A stretch of DNA of 25,506 bases from Opitutia bacterium UBA4506 (lineage in GTDB: Bacteria; Verrucomicrobiota; Verrucomicrobiia; Opitutales; Puniceicoccaceae): NCBI GenBank assembly GCA_002388665.1, contig DGMY01000024.1, positions 1-25,506 of the forward strand. The letters run 5' to 3'. How positions within the stretch are numbered: position 1 is the stretch's first letter; every line of letters begins with the position of its first letter. This document shows positions 13,547 to 23,900 of this stretch, in pieces. The notes beneath the pieces were generated by a model, which saw nothing but the letters and a program-made list of their open reading frames with translations, ran no database searches and had not been told where the DNA came from. Both the position numbers and the translations under genes were made by a program.

Positions 13547-16126
13547 ATGGCGGATTCCCACTCTTCCTCAAGGCTTCCCCGTAAGCTCCTCAATGCGTTG
13601 CTCAATCCATGGGTTTGGCGAGTCGCTTGGCGGGATAGCCGGGTGGAGGCCCGCAGATTGTTGGTATTTGCCTCCGCCGTCATAACGGGAGTGGCGGCAC
13701 TGGCTACGATCCACGGCTTGCGAGGCAGTCTTGATACTGGAATTGAGCGGCAGTCGCGGGGGCTGCTGGGTGCCGATATTCAAGTTTCATCAAGGGATGG
13801 GTTTTCAGTTGAAGAGGCTGGCGCTATCGCTTCGATGGCCGAAAGCATGGCGAGTGAGGTCTCCTTTTCGACTATGCTTTACTGGGTGAATCAAGATGCA
13901 GGGCGTTTGGTTCAGGTCAGGTCTATTCAGGGTGGGTATCCTTTTTATGGAGACATCATCACCCAACCCGAGTCGACTTCGAGTGGCCGGGAAACTGCTG
14001 AGGGGGTCTACGTAGAGCCGGCATTGCTGGAGCAGTTCGGGGAGTCTGTAGGTGATCTTGTTCGGCTCGGGCAGGTGGAGGTTCCAGTGTCGGGGACTAT
14101 TCTCGAGCCCGCTCCGCGGAGTGGGCGATTTGCGGGAATTGCACCAGAGATCTACACCAGCGCCCGCGTAATCGAGCAGAGCGGTCTTCTCCAGTCGACC
14201 TCGCTCGCGCGGCACTACCTCTATCTGCGCCTGTCCGACGAGGCCAATCGCGAGGAGATTCAGTCGCGGATAAGAGAACTGGATCCAGGTGATAGCTGGC
14301 GGGTGCAGACTCCCGAAAGCCGTAAAGAGCAGATTGGGAAAGTCCTGGATCGTTTTGAGCAGTTTCTGGGATTGATTGCTCTGGCGGCATTGGTGCTGGG
14401 GGCGATCGGAGTCGCTGGTGCAGTTCATGCGCAGGTCCGCCGCCGTTGGAACACGATTGCTGTGTTTCGCTGCCTGGGTGTACCGACTGCCTCGGCTTTT
14501 GCCGTGTTTCTGGTTCAGGCCTGCTTAATTGGGGGGGTGGGTGCCGTATTTGGAGGAGCATTGGGGGCGATTATCCATGCCGTGATTATTCTCGGTTTCG
14601 GTTCTGCATTTCCAGTCGATCTCCCAACCTGGCCGAGCCTGTGGACCTTGACCAATACGACCTTTGCTGGCTTCGCAGTTTGTTGTGGCTTTGCACTACT
14701 ACCCTTGATGGCGATTCGGGATATTCCTCCCGCCGCGGCCTTGGGTGGTGGGGAAGCAGTCGCTAGCACGGACTCCAGGGGGCGACGGTTTTTGAGGGCG
14801 CTCCCCATCTATACTTTCCTTTTCGCGATCCTTTGCCTGCTCTCACTCATGAATAGTGCGAACGTATGGCGATCGATCCAGATGACCGCAGCGCTATTGG
14901 TGGCATTTCTGGTTTTGGCGTCGATGGCGTGGCTGGTGATTCGGTTGGCGCGATGGATTGTACGATCGAGCTGGCCGTATGAACTGCGCCAGGGAGTCGC
15001 CAATCTTTATCGGCCTAGAAATCAGACTCTTCTCTTTCTCCTCTCATTGGGCCTCGGAGTGTTTTTGATCCTCTCGGTTCTGCTCGCCCGCAATCTCCTC
15101 ATTGAGCAGATCCGGGTTTCCGAGGCTGAGACGATGCCGAATGTGTACTTGGTTGATGTTCAACCGGATCAGGTCGCCGGGGTGAAAGAAGTGGTGGAGT
15201 CGGAAAATCTCCCGTTTTTGGAAAGCGCTCCGATGGTGACTATGCGTCTCGAATCGGTCAAAGGCGATCCCGTGGCCGAACTGAGAGAAGCGGGCGAATT
15301 GCCCGGTTGGGTGGTTCGACGAGAGTATCGGTCGACCTATCGGGATTGGCTCAATGAGACCGAGACCTCCATCGGGGGTGTTTGGCCAGCGGAAGTCGGG
15401 GAGGGGAGCCCTGTACCGGTGAGCGTGGAGGAAGACATGGCGAACGACCTCGGGGTAGTGCTCGGGGACCGGTTTACCTTCAATATTCAAGGTGTGTCCA
15501 TGGAGGTAGAGGTGGCTCACCTGCGAACGGTGGATTGGAGCCGGTTTAACCTGAACTTCTTTATCGTGTTTCCAGAAGGAGTGCTGGAGGGGGCACCTGG
15601 ATTTCATGTAGCGACTACAAGGATTCCCGATGATAGCTCTTCCGGGGGATTGCAGCGGGTGCTGGCCAAAGATTTTCCAAATGTCTCTGCCATTGACCTG
15701 ACTTTGATCTTGGAGATGGTGCGGGAAATGTTGGGCCGAGTGAGCCAAGCCGTTGAACTGCTGGCAGTATTTACCCTCGTCTCAGGGATATCGATACTGA
15801 TCGGCGCTCTGTTGCACGGTCGCGAGCAACGGGTCGAAGAGAGTGTCCTTCTCCGGACATTGGGGGCGTCCAGCTGGCAAGTGCGCAGGATTCTACTCTG
15901 GGAGTACGCAACATTGGGCCTGTTGGCCTCGATTACCGGAGGAGTTTTGGCTGTAGCTGGGAATGTCCTCTTGGCCGTCACCGTGTTCGATGCCGAGCCC
16001 AGTATCGACCCGCTGTTCCTATTCTCTACGATTGGAGGAGCGATTGCGCTTTCGGTTTTGGCGGGGGGCTTGGTGAGCCGAGGAGTTTGCAACGTATCCC
16101 CACTGGAAGTATTGCGGCGGGTTTGA
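13547..16126 (+). CDS. ybbP: FtsX-family ABC permease, YbbP-like
   Basis: An 859-residue inner-membrane permease with about ten predicted helices. One lies near residues 38-58; a first FtsX block is at about 265-390; central helices are at about 415-518; a second FtsX block is at the C-terminus (about 730-850). Two large extracytoplasmic regions lie between them (about 60-260 and 520-725). The duplicated FtsX topology and length match E. coli YbbP (about 800). It forms the membrane partner of the ATPase encoded 4 bp upstream. The conserved end LEVLRR is intact. Start ATG 13547 fits the tight spacing. Confidence 0.9.
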   Translation: MADSHSSSRLPRKLLNALLNPWVWRVAWRDSRVEARRLLVFASAVITGVAALATIHGLRGSLDTGIERQSRGLLGADIQVSSRDGFSVEEAGAIASMAESMASEVSFSTMLYWVNQDAGRLVQVRSIQGGYPFYGDIITQPESTSSGRETAEGVYVEPALLEQFGESVGDLVRLGQVEVPVSGTILEPAPRSGRFAGIAPEIYTSARVIEQSGLLQSTSLARHYLYLRLSDEANREEIQSRIRELDPGDSWRVQTPESRKEQIGKVLDRFEQFLGLIALAALVLGAIGVAGAVHAQVRRRWNTIAVFRCLGVPTASAFAVFLVQACLIGGVGAVFGGALGAIIHAVIILGFGSAFPVDLPTWPSLWTLTNTTFAGFAVCCGFALLPLMAIRDIPPAAALGGGEAVASTDSRGRRFLRALPIYTFLFAILCLLSLMNSANVWRSIQMTAALLVAFLVLASMAWLVIRLARWIVRSSWPYELRQGVANLYRPRNQTLLFLLSLGLGVFLILSVLLARNLLIEQIRVSEAETMPNVYLVDVQPDQVAGVKEVVESENLPFLESAPMVTMRLESVKGDPVAELREAGELPGWVVRREYRSTYRDWLNETETSIGGVWPAEVGEGSPVPVSVEEDMANDLGVVLGDRFTFNIQGVSMEVEVAHLRTVDWSRFNLNFFIVFPEGVLEGAPGFHVATTRIPDDSSSGGLQRVLAKDFPNVSAIDLTLILEMVREMLGRVSQAVELLAVFTLVSGISILIGALLHGREQRVEESVLLRTLGASSWQVRRILLWEYATLGLLASITGGVLAVAGNVLLAVTVFDAEPSIDPLFLFSTIGGAIALSVLAGGLVSRGVCNVSPLEVLRRV

Positions 16127-16335
16127 TCGTATTTGTGTGAAGCCGTCGCTTGGGCGTCGTGCAAGGTTCAGCCTAAGGGTCGATTGAATCTTTAGTATGA
16201 TCATTTTGCGAAGAATCGCACTCCGTTCTTGAGTCATTGCGGGTTCCGGCGTTTTACTCAAGGTAACGAGCAAAGACCGAGTGTTCTCGTCGTCCTCGTG
16301 CGCTGAATTCCCATCTTCCCGTCCCATATCCTTCC

Positions 16336-17325
16336 ATGAAAAAACTATTCACAACTCTGCTTGCCTTTGTCGTTGGAACCTTCCCGCTTACTTCACACGG
16401 GGAGCAGTCGGCGGACGAGGAAACCTACGTTACAATTGGCACTGGCGGGGTGACGGGAGTCTATTATCCGTTGGGCGGATCGATTAGTCGATTGGTCAAT
16501 CGCAATAAGGACGAGACGGGTATCCGCTGTTCCGTTGAAGCGACGGGGGGCTCAGTCTACAACGCGAACGCGCTGAAACAGGGTGAGCTGGATTTTGGGG
16601 TCGCTCAATCGGACATCCAGTATGAGGCGTTTCTTGGAAAAGGAAAGTTTGAGGGTACCGGCCCGTTTACCGGCCTTCGCTCAGTTTTTTCGATTCATCC
16701 CGAGCCATTTACAATTGTGGCGCGAAAGGACTCAGGAATTGAATCCTTCGATGATTTGAAGGGCAAGAGGATCAATATCGGGAACGCCGGATCGGGGCAG
16801 CGCGCGATGATGGAGTTCTTGATGGAGAAGAAGGGCTGGACCAAAGATGATTTTAAGGTCGCCATGGGATTGACCTCCAGTGAGCAAGCGAAGGCATTGG
16901 CCAACAATGACGTGGACGCGATTATATTCACCGTTGGGCACCCAAACGGGTCAATTCAGGAAGCAACCACTCTAGTCGACTCGGTCATTGTCCCGGTTGA
17001 AGGCGAGTTGATCGACCGCATCGTTGAGGAGTATCCGTATTACTCCTACGCAAACATTCCGGGTGGTCTGTACAAAGGTAACGAGAATCCGATTCCGACT
17101 TTCGGTGTCCGCGCGACCCTTGTGACCACCGCAGATGAAGACGACGCCGTCGTCACGGAAGTGGTCCGGGCGGTATTCGAAAATTTCGAAACCTTTCGCC
17201 GCCTGCACCCGGCATTCGCCTTGTTGAACCCCAATGAGATGGTGAAAGAGTCGCTGACGGCCCCGCTTCATCCTGCGGCAAAAGCGTATTACGTTGAGAC
17301 AGGCCTACTCGAAACACAGCAGTAG
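16336..17325 (+). CDS. TAXI-type TRAP transporter solute-binding protein
   Basis: A 329-residue periplasmic binding protein of the TRAP-associated extracytoplasmic immunogenic family. A signal peptide covers about residues 1-22 (MKKLFTTLLAFVVGTFPLTSHG). The mature N-terminus carries the family motif TIGTGGVTGVYYPLGGSISRLVN, followed by EATGGSVYNANAL and FGVAQSDI. Relatives bind glutamate/glutamine or dicarboxylates and feed a fused DctQM membrane subunit. No TRAP membrane gene lies on either side here, so it is an orphan that must work with a distant partner. A small GC hairpin (17401-17415) after the gene may end its transcript, but it lacks a T-run. Confidence 0.9.
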   Translation: MKKLFTTLLAFVVGTFPLTSHGEQSADEETYVTIGTGGVTGVYYPLGGSISRLVNRNKDETGIRCSVEATGGSVYNANALKQGELDFGVAQSDIQYEAFLGKGKFEGTGPFTGLRSVFSIHPEPFTIVARKDSGIESFDDLKGKRINIGNAGSGQRAMMEFLMEKKGWTKDDFKVAMGLTSSEQAKALANNDVDAIIFTVGHPNGSIQEATTLVDSVIVPVEGELIDRIVEEYPYYSYANIPGGLYKGNENPIPTFGVRATLVTTADEDDAVVTEVVRAVFENFETFRRLHPAFALLNPNEMVKESLTAPLHPAAKAYYVETGLLETQQ

Positions 17326-17520
17326 ATCCACAGGCGGCAGGAATTTTCGCGACCGGCCAGTTGAGTCGGTTCCGATCCAAAGAATTTTGCGCCCAGAGAA
17401 GCGGCAGAGGGCCGCCCAGGATCGCTCAATTTCGAGATTAGTGAACCGTATTTGATTTCGGTTGCCCCTTTGCCCTTGACTCGGATGGTAGTCGAGAGCT
17501 TCGATATACGTTTGACCTGT

Positions 17521-17604
<84 letters not shown>

Positions 17605-17610
<6 letters not shown>

Positions 17611-17908
17611 CAGGCGGCCTTCGCAAAGCGAAAATAAATCATCCCCGATTCGAACCGAAGGTTCGTACCCAAGGAGCGAAGCGACGACCCGCGCAGCGTC
17701 AATCCCTCCTCCCCTTGTGCTGCCGAAGCCTTGTGCGAAGGCGTATCCGCCACAGGCGGCCTTCGCAAAGCGAAGATAGGTCAACCCCGATTCGAACCGA
17801 AGGTTCGTACCCAAGGAGCGAAGCGACGACCCGCGCAGCGTCAATCCCTCCCCCCCTTGTGCTGCCGAAGCCTTGTGCGAAGGCGTATCCGCCACAGGCG
17901 GCCTTCGC
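17605..17908. repeat. 142-bp tandem hairpin repeat fused to the tRNA 3' end
   Basis: The segment CCGCCACAGGCGG recurs at 17605, 17747 and 17889, so two complete 142-bp units are followed by a partial third. Each unit holds several perfect hairpins: CCGCC-ACA-GGCGG, CTTCGC-AAA-GCGAAG (complete in unit 2), CGAACC-GAA-GGTTCG (17651-17665 and 17793-17807) and GCCTT-GTGCG-AAGGC (17728-17742). Each also carries AATCCCTCC, identical to the tRNA 3' arm. The units differ at only a few positions (for example AAATAAATCA against AGATAGGTCA), so the duplication is recent or homogenised. Open reading frames through it on both strands are repeat artefacts. Confidence 0.92.
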
Positions 17909-17940
17909 GAAGCGGTGGGGCACTTCGCTGATTGTATCCG

Positions 17941-20900
17941 ATGCGTTCACGCTTCGCGCTTCTTCGTCGCTCCGGGGCGGTTGGTTATGGACACTCTATT
18001 GTCATCGCGAGAACCGTCCGGACGACCGAAAACCCAAACTTGAAAGCATGGACCACTGAAATGCCCTTTGTGTGGGCTGAGGATAGCCCGGAACTCGATC
18101 TGGGAACCGGAGATTTCTCGCTCTCTTTCTGGATCAACTGGCAGGCGGATAGGTGGAGCTCGTCGGTCTACCCGGCTGCGGAGTTTGCAGAGTATCGGAC
18201 CATTTTTTCAAAGGAGGGAGCTTTTGAGGCCTTACTGGAGTACAAGGGAGGGACCGGTGATTTTCTATTCCGCTTTGATTCTCCCGGTTTTGAGCTCACG
18301 CCCTTGAATATATTTCGGAACAAGTGGATTCATATCACCCTTACCTTCGATGCCGCTACGGGCACCTTGAGATTGTACAAAGACTCTGAATTCTTTGCCC
18401 AATCAACGGTCGATCCGTCGCATTTGAACGAATCGTCTTCGCCTTTGATGATTGGGAGTCTGCGCCATGTCCCGTCGCGCTCATTGAATATGAGCCTCGA
18501 CGATTGGAGAATCTATAATCGCGTTTTGTCTCATAGCGAAATCGAGCAGTTGCAGGATCCCAATCATAGCTCTTGGGATTTGAACGCAGATCTCGATGGA
18601 GATGGGTTGACCGGGTTGGAAGAGTTTCAGTATGGATTCTCCCCGACGGTCGCGCAGGGTGATTTCGATGGGGACGGGATTTCCGATTTTCTTGAAATTC
18701 GTGGTTACGAGGTGGGGTCCGACGGCATTCCTTTTGCTTCCGACGGGTCGAAGGCTGTAAAAACCGATCCGAGGGTTGCGGATGAAGACGGTGACGGCTT
18801 GAGCGATTTGTTGGAATTACAAGGGGTCCCTGGCACTGTGACCCTCATTGATCTCAATGGAGACTCTTCAGACGATTCGGCGCCAATCGTTACAGACCCG
18901 AAAAGTCGGGATACCGATGGAGACGGATTAGATGACCGATTAGAGCGGGAAGTTTACTTCACCGATCCCGCGAATAAAGACACCGACGGCGACGGAATCG
19001 ACGATGGTTTCGAGTTTGCCAATGGGCTGAATCCGAACGATTTCAGTGACGGGGCGGGCGATTTGGACGGGGACGAGATGAGTAACGTAGATGAGTACAG
19101 GGATCCTAATCGCAAAGTCACGGTCAACGAGGAACGGCTGCAACTTTCGTCGCAAGACAGTGATGGAGATGGATTGTCGGATTTGGAGGAAATCGAGTTG
19201 GGGCTCGACCCCCATTCGATCGATAGCGACGGTGATACCATGAGCGATCTCTACGAGGTTACGAATGATTTCGACCCGTTGGATAACCTCGATCCCGCTA
19301 ACGATTTGAATCCCGATGACAATGCCACCGCGGATTTTGATGGAGACGGCGTCTCCAACGCTGACGAAGAAGCGAATGAGACGAATCCGAAAGACTGGGA
19401 AGATAAAACGATAGTCGTTCGTTCGGCGAGAGGTATCTCTAAGACAAAAGAGGTATCTGCGAATGCTTCACCGGAGGAGAAAGTGGATGAGTTTTACCAC
19501 CGCTCATTTCGAGTGCTCTACCCCAAGGGATCCTCCTTCAGTCCGGTGCTTGCGGGAGATTCTCCGAAATCACCTTTCGGCGTTCTGGAAGGGTTGATTC
19601 TCGGAGGCACCGGAGCGGACGGTTCCGAGAAGACTATAGAAATTCCTGCCGCTGGTATCGAAAACAGCTTCACTTCTTCGGACGAAGGCAATCCTTTGCC
19701 GCCTTCTTCTTTTATACCCGCAAGGGGAATCGGCAGGTTCCTCGATTCTTTGAAGAGGGATGAGGAGGGCTATGTTCGCTTCTCGATTACCTTTGTCTCC
19801 ACGGCAAATGACAAAGAGGGGGACGATGAAGTAGATCAAGATCCAAAGCCACCTGTTGGCATGGGTCCTGGAGGCCCTGGAGGCGGTGGTAGCGGCGGCG
19901 GAGGTGGCTTCGGTGGCGGCGGCGGAGGCGGCTGGTTGAGCGGCTTGGGGCCATGGGGTGTTCCGTGGCCGGATTCCGAGCCTGAACCTGAAAAAGAGAA
20001 AGAGGAATCGTTCAAAGCGAAAGCCAATTCCTTGGTCATGATTTACGGGCTGGAAGATGAAAGCTGCGGAGAGTCGGGAAGCAGTAGCAGTGTTCGCAAT
20101 TCCAGTGTCGATGTGAGAATCGGCCTGGGACAGCCGATTCGTGGATCGGACCCCGGTAGTCTCTTCATCGAGAGTGATCTTCCGTCGGAAGACCTCTATT
20201 CGCCCGAATCGGTTAATTTTGTGACCGATGTTTACTCGAATGTGTCGATTGTTCGCGATGGCCCGGCTTTGCGGCAGATCGCTACGGAGCGAGCGCTCGT
20301 TGATCTCGTCGTTTTAGATTCTTTCTCCTACGAGATTTCATTCTACGACCGTAGTCTCTTCGGAGAACCGGATGAGTCGGGACTTTTCGACACCTCGACC
20401 GAAGATCCGTTTAAGGTCTGGACCTTTGAAGACCCGGATGCAGGTTCAGGAAACTTCCATCGTCTGAAGGTCTCGGAGAGCGTCGGCACCGAGGTGACCG
20501 AGTACCTCTATACGTGGATCCCTGCCAACCAGGGTTGGACGCTCAATAGCGCGGGCCTTAAAGAGACCGGAAGGTCCGAGGTGGTTTCCGGAAATCTTCG
20601 CACGGAGACGCTTTGGGAGAGCATTCCGGGCGGTGCCGAATCGTTCCGCGAGGAGACCGTTTACGAAGAGTTCCCCTGGGGTGAAGAAAAAGTCTCCCGA
20701 ACGCTCGATCCCGACTCTCTAGACGGGGGACTGGCGACCAACTGGACCTATTATGAAGATCCGGTTGCCGATGGAGTGAATTACCGTCGCCTAAAATTAG
20801 TTGAATATCCCGATGGCGGCTGGATCCGCTACGAGTATGACTCCTCGGGCCGCGTTACCAAAGAGGTCCGTCCGGTCGGAAACGCTGCTCCGACGGATCC

Positions 20901-23900
20901 AGAGTCCTCTTGCAGGGTCCTCGAGCGCTCTTTCCAGGCCGAGGCTCCGCAGGTCACGGAGGTGGAGACCGCCCTCGGCGTCGAGACTTCGCGGGTTTAC
21001 ACGGTCCGTCAGCAGGGGTCCACCGCTCGCATTGAGGCGGTTTCTCCCGGGGTCGTCTGGACCGACCCTTCCAATATCCTCACCGAGACCACTATCGTCG
21101 GTGGAGCGGGAGAGTTCTCGGCTCGGACTGCAGCGGTCTTCCGTCCGGATGGAACGGCGACTCTGTATTCGTATGATCGGGATTCCTCGGGTTCTTTGAC
21201 CGTGGTCACCGACAATGGGGTTTATGATATGGGCGCGGGAACTGTTGTCGATGGCACGCGAAACATTCGCCAGACCGATTCTTTCGGCAACCTCCTCGGG
21301 GAAACGACCGAAGACATTGTCAGTAGTGAAATTCTCTCTCTGACAACGGTCTTGGAGACGGATGCGGACGGACGGCCCACGTTGATCGGATTCTTGGACG
21401 GGACCACCGAATCCCGAACCTATACCGGTTTGGATTGCGGTTGCGGTCCGGACAAGTTGGAGACCGAAGTGGACCGCCGCGGCATTGCCACGGGCTATAC
21501 TTACGACGGTCTCGGTCGAAAAAAGACCCAAACCCGCTTGGGGATCACTGAGGAATATTTCTACGACGGTAGCGGTCGTATCATTCGCGTTGAGCAAACT
21601 GCGGGGGGATCGACTCGAACTGTGGGAGAGACCAAATACGATTTGGCTGGGCGTATCAAGGAACGCGAATCGCCAGGACCCCGCACGGATGGAGTTCTTC
21701 TTCTTACTTCTTACGACTACGACTTCCCCTCCGGTGGTGGAGAGACCGAGACAGTGACGAACCCGGACGGAAGTACCAGTTTGCGCACTTCGTATCGCGA
21801 CGGCTCTACCATGAGGACCGGAGGAACCGCCGGAAGCGGGCAACGATTCGAATACCGGGCGGAGACCGGGGCTTTCGTCACCAGGACGATCCTCCTCGAT
21901 TCGGCCGGTGCAGATACCGCCGAATGGACCGAAGAATGGCGGGTCATGGGCCGCGTCGACAAACGGGTCTACGGTGATCAGGCCGAAGAGCAATTTTTCT
22001 ACGATGCGATCGGTCGACTGGATGCGACCGTCGATCCCGATGGAGTTACCGTCCTTTACGGATACAACGAAAAGGGCGAGCAGTATCAGCAGGCAGTGGA
22101 TATGGATCGCGACGGCACGATAGACGACCTGGTGTCCGAACTGGACCGCGTCAGCGAAACGGTTTCCTCCATCACGACCCGAACCTATGAAGGCCAGACC
22201 TACGATGTTCGCCGCACTGAGTCCTTCGTCTGGACGGACGAGGAAAGAATCCTTGTCTCGATCTCCGACGGCGGTCTTGACGGGCTGCGCCAATGGAGTG
22301 AGCGCTTTGGGCAGACCACTTATACGGAAATCGTCGATCCCGATGACACTGATGGGGCATGGCAGCAGATTACCGTTCAACCCGACGGGAGCCGCGTCGT
22401 CGAGACCTATACCAACGGGCGCCCGGCGAGCACCGTATGGTTCGATTCGGTCGACGTCCAATTGGCGTCGAACTCCGTTCTTTACGACGAGTGGGGCAGG
22501 CCGGAAATCTCCACCGACTCCCGCACGGGAACTACCATATACGCCTACTATGATAACGATCAGGTCAGGCAGGTAACGGAGCCCGACCCGGACGGGATCT
22601 CCGGTCCGTTGTCCGCTCTCGTAACCGTATACGAATACGACTATATGGGCCGCTTGACGACGACAACCTTGCCCGATAGTTCAACTGTTCATGTTACCTA
22701 CACGCCAAAGGGCGAAATTGAGAAACGATATGGCTCGCAGACCGTCCCGGTAGAATACACCTACGATGCCCAAGGCCGACGCCAGACGATGACAACCTGG
22801 CAAGACTTCAATCCATCTACTGGCATGGGTGTCTCGGGCGCTGCGGTCACCACCTGGATCTACGACCCGCAGCGGGGATGGCTCGACCGAAAGGAGTACG
22901 ACGATGGTAACGGAACGGACTATACCTACACCGCTGCAGGACGTTTGGAAACCAGGACATGGGACCGCGGAGTTGTCACGACCTATGGGTACGACAATGC
23001 TGGCGGTCAGGACAGCGTCGACTACTCGGATGCGACGCCGGATATCTCCTACACCTATACGCGAACCGGGCAACCGAAGACCGTCACCGACGCCACAGGC
23101 ACCCGGACTTTCGACTATGACGAAACGGACCTGCGTCTTGACACGGAAACCCTACCGGCCGGGTTCTACGGAGACTTAGTCCTCTCCCGGGAGTATCAGG
23201 ACGGCAGCGAGCCCAACGGTGTTCCCGGTCGTCCCGACGGATACCAATTGCTTGATGACGGCACCCCGGCGAGCATGGCGGCCTACACTTTCGATGCGGC
23301 GGGCCGATTGGAAACCGTCTCCGATGGCACGGACACCTTCACCTATCACTACCTCGGGGGCAGCGCGAATCTGCTTGAGAGCGTGGAAGGTCCAGCCCAT
23401 ACTGCCCACTATATGTACGAGTCCGGTCGCAACAACGTGACGGTCGTCGAGAACGAAGAGACCGTAGGGATGGCATCGACCGTTTCACGGTTTACGTATC
23501 GCTACAACGAACTCGGTCAGCGAACCGACAGAGTGGACGAGGGCAGCGCCTTCTCCCAAGCAGCTCTCTTCGATTGGTCGTATGACGGTCTAGGGCAGGT
23601 GACCGCCGCCGCCCGCTATCTGGGGACGAATCCAGACAACCCGGGGGCCTCCGTGCCTGCCCAAGACGCCGAATTCGACTACGACTTCATCGGCAATCGT
23701 TTGGCCTCGACCTTCGGCACCGCCTCGCAGCGCTCTTACACGGCCGATAGCCTGAATCAATATACGGGGATCACGAACCCGTCCGCCGGGCCCTCTTACG
23801 ACGAGGACGGCAACATGAACTTCGACGGCGAAGGCTGGTACTTCGAGTGGAATGGCGAGAACCGCATGATCGAGGCCCGCAACTACGCCGATGCGATGAA

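Noticed and set aside
17476..17510. tRNA promoter TTGACT...TATACG
   Set aside because: The spacer is 23 bp, too long for a standard promoter, so only the -10-like element near 17505 is suggestive.
20797..22461. 554-residue open frame antisense to the RHS gene
   Set aside because: It mirrors the GC-biased codon pattern of the YD-repeat gene, has no recognisable domain and no start signals; a shadow.
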